Shown piece by piece: positions 1-9,713 of a DNA stretch of 35,400 nucleotides. The notes under the pieces are model-generated. The model was not told the origin of the DNA. It did not search any database and saw only the letters and a list, made by a program, of their open reading frames with translations. The stretch is from Anaerolineae bacterium (GTDB lineage: Bacteria; Chloroflexota; Anaerolineae; DRVO01): the NCBI GenBank assembly GCA_028275325.1, contig JAPWUW010000004.1, positions 1 to 35,400 on the forward strand, in the 5' to 3' direction. Position 1 is the stretch's first letter. Each line of letters begins with the position of its first letter. A program made the translations under genes and the position numbers.

Positions 1-283
1 ATCGTGTGCTCTTGCTTGAGGCCTTCAACACCTGGCTTGCAACCTGCGATGCCGAGTGCATAAGCCCTGCCGCAGTCAAATGCGTCATCTGAGCCCGCAG
101 CATGCCCTGGAGTGCCTGCGCGGACACTGGGAGATTGAGCACCGGCTCTGCCGTGCGCGCGATGTGAGTTTCCCCAAGGACCGGCTGCCGGGCCGGGAGG
201 TTGCCCCCGGGCTGAGCGCGAGGGACAACCTGGCGCTCAACGCCAGGGCCGACCGAGATCTGAGCCTCCTCACCGGCTGATGG
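1..283 (+). pseudogene. C-terminal remnant of an ISAs1-family-like transposase, cut by the window edge
   Basis: Translation contains LSPQHALECLRGHWEIEHRLCRARDVSFPKDR, resembling the ISAs1 C-terminal signature (GHWxIENRLHWVxDVxFxEDR). The reading frame is degraded. Confidence 0.6.
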
Positions 284-376
284 CCACGAAAACCGGAAAG
301 CCCTGACTCCATCTGGCAAGAGGTGATACTGAGGTTCCTTTCAGTTATACTATCATTGCATACATGGAGGCGTCTC

Positions 377-649
377 ATGGACATGGCGAAGGTCTCGGCG
401 AAGGGCTGGGTGGTCATTCCCAGGCGCCTGCGGGAACGCTACGGCATCGAGCCCGGCTCCCTGGTCAGATTTGTCGACTACGCTGGCACCCTGGTGATTG
501 TGCCCCAGCGCCAGGATGCGGTGGAGGCAGCCTATGGGGCCCTGCGCCGCCCCGGCGAGCAGCTCTCCTGGACCAAGGCCTACCTGGAAGACAAGCGCCA
601 GGAGAGGGACAGGGAGGAACGAGGCCTTGAGCAAGACCTATGTCCTTGA
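377..649 (+). CDS. AbrB/MazE-type antitoxin (SpoVT-AbrB fold)
   Basis: MDMAKVSAKGWVVIPRRLRERYGIEPGSLVRFVDYAGTLVIVPQ matches AbrB swapped-hairpin consensus. Overlaps the downstream PIN gene. Confidence 0.85.
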   Translation: MDMAKVSAKGWVVIPRRLRERYGIEPGSLVRFVDYAGTLVIVPQRQDAVEAAYGALRRPGEQLSWTKAYLEDKRQERDREERGLEQDLCP

Positions 650-1034
650 TGCCTTCGCCCTGCTCGCCTACCTCTATGCAGAGGCAGGAGGAGCCAGGGT
701 GAAGGAGCTGCTGCAATCGGCAGCCGACAGAGAGGCGCGGGTGTTGCTGAGCTTGATCAACTACGGGGAGGCGATCTACACCGTGGAGAGGCGCCGCGGC
801 CCCGCCGGGGCTCAGGAGCTGATCGGCAAAGTGGAGGCCTTGCCCCTGGAGCAGGTGGGAGTAGACCGGGAGCTGGTGTTTGCTGCCGCTCACGTCAAGG
901 CCAACCACCGCCTGTCCTACGCTGATGCCTTCGCCGTGGCCCTGGCTATGGGGGAAGGGGCGGCCCTGGTCACCGGCGATCCCGAGCTCAAGTGCCTGGA
1001 AGGCCTGGTGCAGATAGAGTGGGTGGGACACTGA
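627..1034 (+). CDS. PIN-domain toxin (VapC-like)
   Basis: TTG start (LSKTYVLDAFALLAYLY...). Acidic residues present: YVLDAFA, NYGEAIY, SYADAFAVALA, LVTGDPEL. Overlaps the antitoxin 3' end. Confidence 0.8.
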   Translation: MSKTYVLDAFALLAYLYAEAGGARVKELLQSAADREARVLLSLINYGEAIYTVERRRGPAGAQELIGKVEALPLEQVGVDRELVFAAAHVKANHRLSYADAFAVALAMGEGAALVTGDPELKCLEGLVQIEWVGH

Positions 1035-1072
1035 GGCAGGTGAGGGCGAGATCGTGGGGGAGGGGATTGATC

Positions 1073-2225
1073 CTCTCAAGGGTAGGTTTTTTGGCATGGC
1101 ACTGCTTGGGGCGTGGGGAGAGATTAGGGCTCAGGGATGAAGCGGCCGGTGACCAGGCCCTCACCGCGCAGAAGTCTGGCCAAGATGACCTGCAGGCCGC
1201 GACGGAAGCAACTGACTACGCTCACCACCCACAGGGCCGTGACGGCGATCACCAGCCACAGCCTCTTCGCCCGCTTCGGGTCGCTCATCCTGCTGCAATG
1301 CGGCTGCCAGCCGCCGCGCTTGCGGTCCTTGAAGAAGCTCTCGATCCAGGCCCTCATGCCGTACCAGCCACCACTGACAGCCCTGGGGGACAGGCCGCTC
1401 ACAACCAGCCAGGGCTCCTTCTGATCCTCCTCCTACCTGACAAGCAGCGTGCAGCGCAGGGTTGCCTTCCCCATGAAGCAAAACTCCTCTTCCTGCCACG
1501 ACCGGCTGCCCTCAGCAATCAGGCCGCGCAGTGGCAGGTAGCCGAGCTTGCCCTTGAGGCGATAGTAGCCCTGCATGATGCCAGTGCAGCCGCACGATCT
1601 TGCGGTACAGCCAGCGGGCGTAAAGGCCTCGATCGCTGAGCACCAGCACCTTGGCGGCACAAAGCCCTCCAGCTGCCCCAAAAGATTCAGCCAGACCCAC
1701 TTCCAACTGCCCTTCTCGCTTGCGGGCAGGATGGCCCAGGCCACCGGGATGGCACAGCCGCGCTAGACCACTCTCACCGCCAGGACGGTGAAAACGTCCT
1801 TGAGGCTGCTTGCGTCCAGGGCCAGCACCAGCTGTTTCTCCTGGCTTGCCCACCAGGAAAGCACCCAGCGCAAAAGAGGGGCAAAACAGCTCTCCACCAC
1901 CACCTCCCGGCGCTTGTCGCCCCTCTTGTGCGCAGCATCGTAGTTCCACTCCCGCAACCGCTGGCGCAGCGCCCACTCCTTCTTCCCCAGCAGCCCTGAG
2001 AGAAACCAGGCTATGCCAGTCAAGCCACAGGAGCGGGTCATGGCCATGCCGAAACTGTACAGGGCCAGCACCTTCACTTGTGGCTTGCTCAGGTGTGGCA
2101 TGTGGCTTGACACCGCCGTTTCCCACTCACACAATGCCTGCGGGGGCATGGCATCCTCCAGGCAAATGTCGTGACCCACACCTTAGATGCTATTGCCCCC
2201 TTTCACAAAAACCTGCCCTTGAGAG
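1073..2225 (-). mobile_element. IS4-superfamily-like insertion sequence
   Basis: Terminal inverted repeats CTCTCAAGGG(T/C)AGGTTTTT: left 1073-1091, right as reverse complement of 2207-2225, 18/19 identical. They flank a DDE transposase reading frame. Confidence 0.7.
1124..2179 (-). pseudogene. IS4-like DDE transposase interrupted by two in-frame TAG codons
   Basis: ORFs 1763-2179, 1433-1744 and 1124-1402 share one frame. TAG codons at 1763-1765 and 1433-1435. Motifs: LALDASSLKDVFTVLAVRVV*RGCAIPVAWAILP and WYGMRAWIESFFKDRKRGGWQ. Confidence 0.8.
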
Positions 2226-2321
2226 CGAGGGCAGGGGGATAGGTGTTTGCCCAAAGGTCCTGACTGTCTGGCTATCGGGTCAGAAAGGAGCGCGTACACT
2301 GAAGCCAGGGGGTTGACCTGA

Positions 2322-3545
2322 ATGCATGTTCCTTTGGTTTTCAATTCTCCAGGCCAGAGCCTCAGCAGAGAAGAAGTGCGCGAGGCCCTGAGCTGCCTCA
2401 ATGACAATGTGAGGCTGGCGCAGGTGGGCCTCGTAAGGTGGTTCCCCCAGGTTCGAGAGGCGGCCGCCGTAGATGAGCGGGCAAACCGCATGCGTGCCAT
2501 CCTTCTGGACGCTATCGAGGTGCTCAGACCGCCCCGCCGGTTGCCTTTCGGGGCCCTCGAGTCGCGCCATTACGACGTGCTTTCCATGCGCTATGTGGAG
2601 GGGATGACCGTCAACCAGGTCGCCAGGGAGTTGTCGCTGGGGAGGCGCCAGATCCATCGCGACCTGCAGCAGGCCGAGGAGAAACTGGCTGAGGTTCTTA
2701 GTTCTTGGCCGGGCGTGACTCCCGAAGCCGAGCCAGTTCCTGGGGAGGACCCCCTCAGGACCGAGCTACAGGCGCTAGCGTCGGAACCCGCGGCGGTGGA
2801 GCTGCAGGAGGCGGTGAAGTCAGCAATAGCCTTGGTCGGCCCGCTGGCGCAGAGACTCGATGCCAGAGTGACCTGGTGTGCGGCTGTCGAGCAGTCGAGT
2901 TTCGTTGTAGCCGACCGGGCGGTGCTGAGACAGTTGCTAGTGCTACTGCTAAGCACCGCCATCCAGTCAGCTCCGGGGGCACAGATTGCCGTTAACATAA
3001 TTGCAATGGAAGAGGACGCAAGCTCCCTGGCCGTGGCCATAAGTCTACCAGCGGATGTGCGCCAACTAAAGGCGGACAGATTGACGGAAGCCCAATTGAT
3101 TGCCTCTTCCCAAGGCATCGGATGTGAGCTGTGGGCCGGAGCAGAGGGTAGAAGCGAGATCAGGTTGCTCCTCCGCCGAAGCAAGCCAGTCTCAGTGCTG
3201 GTGGTGGAGGACAACCCCAGTGCAGTAGAGCTGTACCGCAGGTATCTGCCTCCAGACGCCTGGGAGGTACAGAGCGTTTCCGATCCTCGTCTCGCTTACA
3301 AAGCTGCCTCCGACCTCCGTCCCGATGTGATCATCCTCGACATCATGATGCCGAAGATGGACGGCTGGAGCGTCCTGTCCGTCCTTGCCAGTCATCCCAA
3401 GACAGCGGATATCCCCGTCCTGATCTGTTCCGTGGTGTATGACCCGGAGTTGGCTGAAGCCTTGGGTGCCCGCGCCTACCTCAAGAAGCCTTTATCTGAG
3501 AGCCAACTGCTGGCTGCGCTCAACCGGATTCTGGTTGGACGATAG
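2322..3545 (+). CDS. Response regulator with N-terminal sigma-70 region 4-like HTH, degenerate HATPase-like middle region and C-terminal REC domain
   Basis: [36 protein letters not shown] (HTH). [14 protein letters not shown]...[17 protein letters not shown]...AYLKKPL (REC with intact acidic residues, Asp and Lys). Confidence 0.8.
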   Translation: MHVPLVFNSPGQSLSREEVREALSCLNDNVRLAQVGLVRWFPQVREAAAVDERANRMRAILLDAIEVLRPPRRLPFGALESRHYDVLSMRYVEGMTVNQVARELSLGRRQIHRDLQQAEEKLAEVLSSWPGVTPEAEPVPGEDPLRTELQALASEPAAVELQEAVKSAIALVGPLAQRLDARVTWCAAVEQSSFVVADRAVLRQLLVLLLSTAIQSAPGAQIAVNIIAMEEDASSLAVAISLPADVRQLKADRLTEAQLIASSQGIGCELWAGAEGRSEIRLLLRRSKPVSVLVVEDNPSAVELYRRYLPPDAWEVQSVSDPRLAYKAASDLRPDVIILDIMMPKMDGWSVLSVLASHPKTADIPVLICSVVYDPELAEALGARAYLKKPLSESQLLAALNRILVGR

Positions 3546-5712
3546 TTAGTCCGCCGGAGGGGTCGAGGGCAGTGGTGATCAACCTCAGCAATTCACCTGG
3601 CCGAAATGCCCCTTTCCTGGTGAGCCTGAAATGAGCCCCTTGCTCGCTCATCTGGTCTTCGCCTGGTGTGGCGGCGGTGACGGCGATCACCGGCAGTTCG
3701 CGCAGGTGCGGCTCCCGGCGCAGCTCCAGCAGCACCTCGAAGCCGCTCATGTCGGGCATGAGCAGGTCGAGCAGCACAGCATCCGGGCCAGTGCGGCGTA
3801 TCTGGCGCAGAGCTTCGCGTCCGCTGTAGGCGGTGATGACCTGATACGTTTGGTTTTCCGAAGATTCGAGCATACGTCTGACCAACTGGACAAAGCCGCG
3901 GTCGTCGTCCGCTATGAGCACCCGGCACCGTCGCCGCCCGGGCGCGACCCTCTCCAAGGTGGCCAACAGGCTTTCCTGGGTCACCGGCTTGGTCAGCACG
4001 GCGGTGAACCTCTCTTCGCCGGAGAGCCACCCGGCATTGGGAAGGGGACATTCGATCAACGCTGCTGCTTCCGGCAATTGCTCAAGCAATTGTTGCCGAA
4101 GGTCCTGCTGCTCCGCCCCGTTCTGCATGCCCAAGATGACTCCAGCCAGGGCTCTGGTGCGCAGGATTTCACTCAGGTTCTCGGGACTCTCCAGCGGGAT
4201 GAATTCAAACTCCTCCATCCTCCTGCGCAGATAACTGGTGGCCATCCCGTCGTCGCCCACCACAAGTACCAATGGCTTGCTCCTTAGCTTGGGAAGGGGG
4301 AATGGTGTGGCCTGTCGGGCCAGGGAGATGGAGCGGTGAGAGAGGGGCAGGGAGAAGGAGAAGGTACTCCCGCGGCCCAACTCACTCTCGGCCCAGATGC
4401 GCCCCCCGTGCAGTTGCACGAAACGCTTGGCGATAGCCAGCCCCAGGCCCTTGCCCGAGTCGACCCCCGACTTTGGCCGCCCTACTTGGTAGAACTCGTT
4501 GAATATAGTGGCCAGCTCCTCCTTGGGGATGCCGCAGCCGGTGTCCTTGACCGAGACGACGACCTCGCTTTGCTCCAGGTGCACTGCGACATTGATGGAG
4601 CCGGCCTCAGTGTGCCGGATGGCGTTGGTGAGGAGGTTGAAAAGCACCTGACGGATGCGGACAGGATCTATAAGCACAGGAGGAATGTCGTCAGGGCAGG
4701 AGACGCTGATGGTGACGTTTTTGTTGTGGGCCAAGCTGCTGGCTGTCTCTACGGCTTCCTCCACGACAGGTCGCAGGTGGCAGAGCTCGCGCCGCAAAGG
4801 CATAGCCAGGGCATCTACCCGGGCCAGATCCACGATATCGTCCACCAGCTGCGACAGATAGCCGCAGTTGCGCCGGATCTCCGCCAGGTCACGCAGCAGG
4901 GCGCCAGACCATTTGTCGTATCCATAGAGCTGGGGCTTAGTGCAGATGAGCTGGCTGAAGCCGAGGATGATATTGAGTGGGGTGCGCAGCTCGTGGCTGA
5001 GGTTGGTGGCGAAGCGGCTTCTGAGGTCGCGGAGCATGTCCGCCTCTTGCCGGGCCAGGAGCAGTTCCCGGTTGGTCTTCTCCAGCAGTTGGTAGGAGTC
5101 GTCCAGAGCCTTGATGGTGCGGTTGAGCTTGCCGCGCTGGTCGCGCAGTTGCTCGGCGAGGGCAGTGGCCTCCAGACTGCGGCGAAGCGACCAGGCCAAG
5201 GAGGAGTAGACGGGGCGAAAGCTGAACCAGGTGACTAGGCCGGTGAGAAAAGGCAGGGAGGCGTAGGCAAGACGGGTGGTGGCGTCGGGGTTGAGGAAGT
5301 AGGACAGAGCACTCAGGAGAGTTGCATAGGCTGCTGCCGATGCGGGGGAGACTAGCGCACCAGACATGAGCGCAGGCAAGGTGAGAAAGACCCAGACCGT
5401 GTGAGCTCCGCTGGTCGTGGCCACGACAGCCGTCACCGTGGGCAGACTGACCAGAAGAGCGATTGTGCCCCAGTGAGGCGCAACCACTGCAAGAGCGGCG
5501 CAGAAGCCGAGTGCAGGGGCGCCCGATACGACAGCCGCAATCAGTGTCTGATCAAGGGGGCTAGCTGCCAGGAGGTTGAAGGCGAACGCCAGACAACCAA
5601 GGAGGAAGATCAGCATTGAGCGAAGCGTGGCAGTATGTATGTCGCTTCTGACGCCCCCTGCTTTGCCGTGAGCGAGCCGGAACCCATTTCCATCTGCGCC
5701 GACCATGCCCAT
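3520..5712 (-). CDS. Membrane hybrid histidine kinase: TM region, HisKA, HATPase_c, pseudo-receiver, receiver
   Basis: [23 protein letters not shown] (H-box). [15 protein letters not shown] (N-box). [19 protein letters not shown] (G-boxes). Degenerate LVVGDDG...VILGMQNG, then a full VLIADDDRG...[16 protein letters not shown]. Confidence 0.92.
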   Translation of the reverse strand: MGMVGADGNGFRLAHGKAGGVRSDIHTATLRSMLIFLLGCLAFAFNLLAASPLDQTLIAAVVSGAPALGFCAALAVVAPHWGTIALLVSLPTVTAVVATTSGAHTVWVFLTLPALMSGALVSPASAAAYATLLSALSYFLNPDATTRLAYASLPFLTGLVTWFSFRPVYSSLAWSLRRSLEATALAEQLRDQRGKLNRTIKALDDSYQLLEKTNRELLLARQEADMLRDLRSRFATNLSHELRTPLNIILGFSQLICTKPQLYGYDKWSGALLRDLAEIRRNCGYLSQLVDDIVDLARVDALAMPLRRELCHLRPVVEEAVETASSLAHNKNVTISVSCPDDIPPVLIDPVRIRQVLFNLLTNAIRHTEAGSINVAVHLEQSEVVVSVKDTGCGIPKEELATIFNEFYQVGRPKSGVDSGKGLGLAIAKRFVQLHGGRIWAESELGRGSTFSFSLPLSHRSISLARQATPFPLPKLRSKPLVLVVGDDGMATSYLRRRMEEFEFIPLESPENLSEILRTRALAGVILGMQNGAEQQDLRQQLLEQLPEAAALIECPLPNAGWLSGEERFTAVLTKPVTQESLLATLERVAPGRRRCRVLIADDDRGFVQLVRRMLESSENQTYQVITAYSGREALRQIRRTGPDAVLLDLLMPDMSGFEVLLELRREPHLRELPVIAVTAATPGEDQMSEQGAHFRLTRKGAFRPGELLRLITTALDPSGGLTIVQPESG

Positions 5713-5977
5713 CCCTCCTCAATAGACCCCCCTGTCTGGGGATAGTGCCCGTGACATGAAGCCCCGCCTACCCCGACGACTGCCCCCAAACCCAAAGCGT
5801 GGTCTACGAACGTATCTGGCACGACCTTATCGCGTGCGTGTCGCTTGTGGTTAGGAGAGCGTTGAGTTCCCCAGAAGGCACCCATGGCACATTCATGTCT
5901 CAGTGACGACTCGCGCCTGTCCCACGAAAACCCCGATGGGGACTGGCAAACGCCTGCGAGTGGATTGTAAATTGTAA

Positions 5978-5983
5978 TATAAT
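5978..5983 (+). promoter_or_regulatory. Possible -10 element (TATAAT) in an AT-rich patch upstream of the ABC cluster
   Basis: TGGATTGTAAATTGTAATATAATTGTG is an AT-rich island in a GC-rich intergenic region. Confidence 0.35.
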
Positions 5984-6162
5984 TGTGTAGCCACAGGCAG
6001 AGCCAGAGCCGCCTGTTGGAGCGGTGCTCATGATATCCAAGGCTAGAAGGAGGTGATGCCAAAAGGGTCTCATCCCAGCGGAAGAGCGGAAGAAATGAGT
6101 AGAGTTCGGTACAGCCGATTGGTTCGCTTGATCCTACGACCAGGGCATGTTGGAGGGAAGGA

Positions 6163-7656
6163 ATGAACAGTAAGACCTTATCGCGTCGTGACCTTCTGAA
6201 GGCTGGTATTGGTTTGCTCGGTTCGGTAGCGCTGGCAGGCTGCCAACCGAGCCCAACGCCCCAGGTGATCGAGAAGGAGGTCACCAGGATCGTTGAGGGC
6301 ACGCCCCAAGTCGTCAAGGAGACGGTGGTTGTTGAGCGGGAGGTCACAGCCGCTCCGGTGGCGGAAGAGGAGATCAGAAAGATCGTGTGGTCAACCTGGG
6401 CCGGAGGAGATGCGGAAGTCAAGCTCAAGCAGAGCACCGTAGACGTGTTCAATCAGACGAGAGGGGCGGAGCTGGGGATCGAGGTATCCGCTAGGATCAT
6501 CACTGACTATGCTGGGTACTTCACCAAAACCGAGACTTCGTTTGCGGGTGGGGATGCCCCTGATGCCGTATGGTGTGACCACCGGATATGGGGAGGCTGG
6601 ATACTGAGCGGTTGGCTGAGGGACCTGACTCCCTATGTGGAGCTGGAGCCTGAGGTGTCCGCCATCAGGATGGTCTTGGAGAAGATACCCGACTACAGCC
6701 ATAGCTTCCTGGGCAGAGTATACGGCATCCCCCATCTGGTCCAGATCATGGGCACTTGGGTGAACAAGGAGATGTTTGAGGCAGCGGGCATCGAGCTACC
6801 GCCTCTGAACTGGGGTGACCCTTCGTGGACAGCCGAACGAGTAACTGAGATCGCCATAGCCCTGACAAAGCGGAACAGCAAGGGCGTCGCGGAGCAACTG
6901 GGGGTGAACATACCTTGCTGCTTCCTCGGCGGTGGTCCTGGGTACGCTCTGGTACAATCCAATGGGGGCCGGGCGTTTGACTCCGAGTTCAGCCAGTGGA
7001 TGATGGACGAAGAGGAAGCGTCCGCAGTCGTCCAGTGGGCATTCGACAACTACAACAAATATAAGACCTGTCCCACTCCCGACGAAACCCAGGCTGGCAT
7101 CAGCTTCTGGACAGGCAAGGTGGGGATGGACATCGCCTGGCTCACATGGCCCGCCCGGCTGGTGGAGGCATCGTACGGCGTCTGGACGCCCTCGCCTCAT
7201 CCGTTGCCCATATTCAAGGAGCCGAAGGAGTGGGCTCATGGCATTCCGATCGCTTGCTCCAAGCAGAGCAAGTACCCGGAGGCGGTCATCGAGTTCGCGC
7301 GCTGGATGGTGGAAGAAGGCGACGATATAAACGTCGGCATGGGGTATGCCGCTCCCATACTACCCAAGCACGAAGCCCTGCTGCTCACCGAAGCCCCGGG
7401 GCTGCCCTACGTGTCTGAGGAGCTCAAGAAGATGCCACGCGAGCCCTTCCTCCAGGCCCTCAACTATGCTAAGGTGGATAATCCGCACTTCTCCCGCTGG
7501 CACATCGTCAACCGCGACATTTGGCAAGTCAAGGTCATTGACGTGCTGATCTCGGGTGCCGAGACTGATGCTGCCAAACTCATCGCGAGTGTGGAGCCAG
7601 ACGTTAACAAGGAACTGGAGCAAGCCAGGAAAGACATTGCCGAGTTCACTGGGTAG
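6163..7656 (+). CDS. Sugar-type ABC transporter extracellular solute-binding lipoprotein
   Basis: Twin-arginine (SRRDLLKAG) and lipobox (VALAGC) N-terminus, low-complexity EKEVTRIVEGTPQVVKETVVVE linker, family-1-type SBP body, followed by two permeases. Confidence 0.9.
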   Translation: MNSKTLSRRDLLKAGIGLLGSVALAGCQPSPTPQVIEKEVTRIVEGTPQVVKETVVVEREVTAAPVAEEEIRKIVWSTWAGGDAEVKLKQSTVDVFNQTRGAELGIEVSARIITDYAGYFTKTETSFAGGDAPDAVWCDHRIWGGWILSGWLRDLTPYVELEPEVSAIRMVLEKIPDYSHSFLGRVYGIPHLVQIMGTWVNKEMFEAAGIELPPLNWGDPSWTAERVTEIAIALTKRNSKGVAEQLGVNIPCCFLGGGPGYALVQSNGGRAFDSEFSQWMMDEEEASAVVQWAFDNYNKYKTCPTPDETQAGISFWTGKVGMDIAWLTWPARLVEASYGVWTPSPHPLPIFKEPKEWAHGIPIACSKQSKYPEAVIEFARWMVEEGDDINVGMGYAAPILPKHEALLLTEAPGLPYVSEELKKMPREPFLQALNYAKVDNPHFSRWHIVNRDIWQVKVIDVLISGAETDAAKLIASVEPDVNKELEQARKDIAEFTG

Positions 7657-7674
7657 GAAGCACGCCGGACTGGA

Positions 7675-7711
7675 CATGCCCCAGGGTATTACTCTGACAT
7701 CCAGGGGCATG
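7675..7711 (+). promoter_or_regulatory. Intercistronic stem-loop between SBP and first permease
   Basis: CATGCCCC (7675-7682) pairs with GGGGCATG (7704-7711), plus an inner GG/CC extension. Confidence 0.5.
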
Positions 7712-7750
7712 CCCAGCCTTTGGTAGGTAGCAAGGCTAGGATAGGACCGG

Positions 7751-8677
7751 ATGAGCCAGACAACGGCAATGGCCGGAGCACGGGGTCTGAGCCGCCTAGG
7801 TCGGCTTCTGCGGAGCAATGTCGAAGGCTACCTCTTCATCTCTCCATGGCTTGTGGGCTTTTTCTTCCTTGAGCTCGGCCCTCTCGTGGGCGCTTTGGCT
7901 CTCTCCTTCGTGGACTGGCGTTTCGTGGGGACGCCACGATTCGTGGCATTCGCCAACTATCGGCACATGCTAGCTGACGAGCTGTTCTTCAAGAGCTTGT
8001 ACAACACCGCCTACTACACATTCCTTGCAGTAGGGCTGCACTTGGTCGCGGCTCTGATTGCCGCCGTCTTGGTGAACCAGAAGGTGAGCGGGATCAACCT
8101 GTACCGTGTGGCTTTCTACCTACCCAGCGTGGTGCCAAGCGTCGGCATGGCCTACCTGTGGATGTGGATCTACAACCCCGAGTTCGGCCTGCTCAATGCT
8201 GTACTCAGGCCGTTCGGTCTGCGGCAGCGCTGGCTATACGATGCGCAGACAGCCAAGCTGGCCTACATCTTCATGAGCCTGTGGGGCGTCGGCGGGGCCA
8301 TGGTGGTGTTCCTTGCGGGTTTGCAAGGGATACCGGATGTCTTGTACGAAGCAGCCAACATAGATGGTGCCGGCTTGTGGCACCGATTCCGGCACGTGAC
8401 CATCCCCATGCTCAGCCCGGTGATCTTCTTCAATCTGGTGATGGGTATCATCAGCTCCTTCCAGATCTTCACTGCGGGATACCTGATGACCAACGGACGC
8501 CCCGAGAACTCTACGCTCTTCTATGTTCTGTACCTGTACCGATCAGCGTTCGAGGATCTCGAATTCAGCTACGGTGCAGCTCTCGCTTGGGTCTTATTCC
8601 TTATCATCGTCTTTTTCACGTTCCTTCAGTTCCGCCTCTCGGGGCGATGGGTTTACTATGAGGACGAGCGAGTATAG
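7751..8677 (+). CDS. Sugar ABC transporter permease (UgpA/MalF-like)
   Basis: LFISPWLVGFFFLELGPL and EAANIDGAGLWHRFRHVTIPMLSPVIFF (EAA motif). Confidence 0.93.
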   Translation: MSQTTAMAGARGLSRLGRLLRSNVEGYLFISPWLVGFFFLELGPLVGALALSFVDWRFVGTPRFVAFANYRHMLADELFFKSLYNTAYYTFLAVGLHLVAALIAAVLVNQKVSGINLYRVAFYLPSVVPSVGMAYLWMWIYNPEFGLLNAVLRPFGLRQRWLYDAQTAKLAYIFMSLWGVGGAMVVFLAGLQGIPDVLYEAANIDGAGLWHRFRHVTIPMLSPVIFFNLVMGIISSFQIFTAGYLMTNGRPENSTLFYVLYLYRSAFEDLEFSYGAALAWVLFLIIVFFTFLQFRLSGRWVYYEDERV

Positions 8678-8722
8678 TACCCCTCGGCCTACCGGACTGG
8701 CCTGCGAGGAGAGAGTGGACGC

Positions 8723-9649
8723 GTGACAACTCAGCAGCTCGAGAGTTTCGTAGCCACAGAACAATCCAGCTCGTCGCTCTCCGCCTCTTCCACTTCCAGG
8801 AGGAGAGCTATCAGACGGAGAGCGTACGTCCTATTGACTCATGTGTACATGCTCCCGCTGGCCGTGGTGGCGACGTTCCCCCTTTACTGGCTCGTCAGCA
8901 CGTCCCTCAAGTTCCGCGGGAACGTGCTGCGCTTTCCCCCTCAGTGGTTTCCCAACCCCTTGACGATCGAGAATTACCAGCGGCTGTTCTTGACTAATCC
9001 CTTCGAGAGATGGTATCTGAACTCAGTTATCATAGCTGTTGGCGCTACACTTGGCGCCGTTGTGTCGGCTATCCTGGTCGCCTACGGTTTTGCCCGTTGC
9101 CGGTTTGTGGGCAGGGAGTTCTGGTTCAGCCTGGTACTCGCGACCATGATGGTGCCTGAAAGCGTCTTGATAATCCCCCGGTTCATACTGATGCGGGCCT
9201 TGGGCTGGATCGACACCTGGATACCTCTGATTCTGCCGGCTTACCTCGGCGGCGGTGCCTTCAACATATTCCTTCTGAGACAGTTCATGCGAACCATACC
9301 CTACGAGCTCGACGAGGCAGCTAAGATTGATGGAGCTTCGGGCTTCGTTATCCTCTGGCAGCTTCTCGTACCCAATCTCAAGCCCGCAGTGGCGGTGGTT
9401 GCAGTGTTCACAGCTATCGGCAACTGGAACTCATTCATGGCGCCACTCGTGTACATAAACACCACGGAGAAGCTGCCAGTTGCCGTTGGCATTCGCATGG
9501 TCCTGGCAGGCACACAAGTAGGGCCACAGAACACAGGTGCGATGATGGCAGGTTCGACGCTCATCACCTTGCCCGTGGTGCTCATATTCGCCGCTGCGCA
9601 GAAGTACTTCATGCGAGGCATCGTGATGACGGGCCTCAGTGGCCGCTAA
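8723..9649 (+). CDS. Sugar ABC transporter permease (UgpE/MalG-like), GTG start
   Basis: ELDEAAKIDGASGFVILWQLLVPNLKPAVAVVAVFTAIGNWNSFMAPLVY (EAA motif). Confidence 0.93.
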   Translation: MTTQQLESFVATEQSSSSLSASSTSRRRAIRRRAYVLLTHVYMLPLAVVATFPLYWLVSTSLKFRGNVLRFPPQWFPNPLTIENYQRLFLTNPFERWYLNSVIIAVGATLGAVVSAILVAYGFARCRFVGREFWFSLVLATMMVPESVLIIPRFILMRALGWIDTWIPLILPAYLGGGAFNIFLLRQFMRTIPYELDEAAKIDGASGFVILWQLLVPNLKPAVAVVAVFTAIGNWNSFMAPLVYINTTEKLPVAVGIRMVLAGTQVGPQNTGAMMAGSTLITLPVVLIFAAAQKYFMRGIVMTGLSGR

Positions 9650-9713
9650 AGGTCACAGCAACAGAGCATTAACGGGCGCTCGCCTTTGTGCATATCACCA
9701 GGAGACTATAACA

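Noticed and set aside
1124-2179. Genome-wide amber recoding as explanation of TAG codons
   Set aside because: Several intact genes here (stops at 3545, 7656, 8677, 16741, 17405) end with TAG in normal position, so TAG functions as a stop. Only local suppression or decay remains possible.
4336-5238. 300-aa plus-strand ORF
   Set aside because: Antisense shadow of the hybrid histidine kinase.
5713-6162. Cobalamin or T-box type riboswitch upstream of the sugar ABC cluster
   Set aside because: No recognisable B12-box or T-box consensus seen by eye. Only the SD/uORF arrangement is supported.
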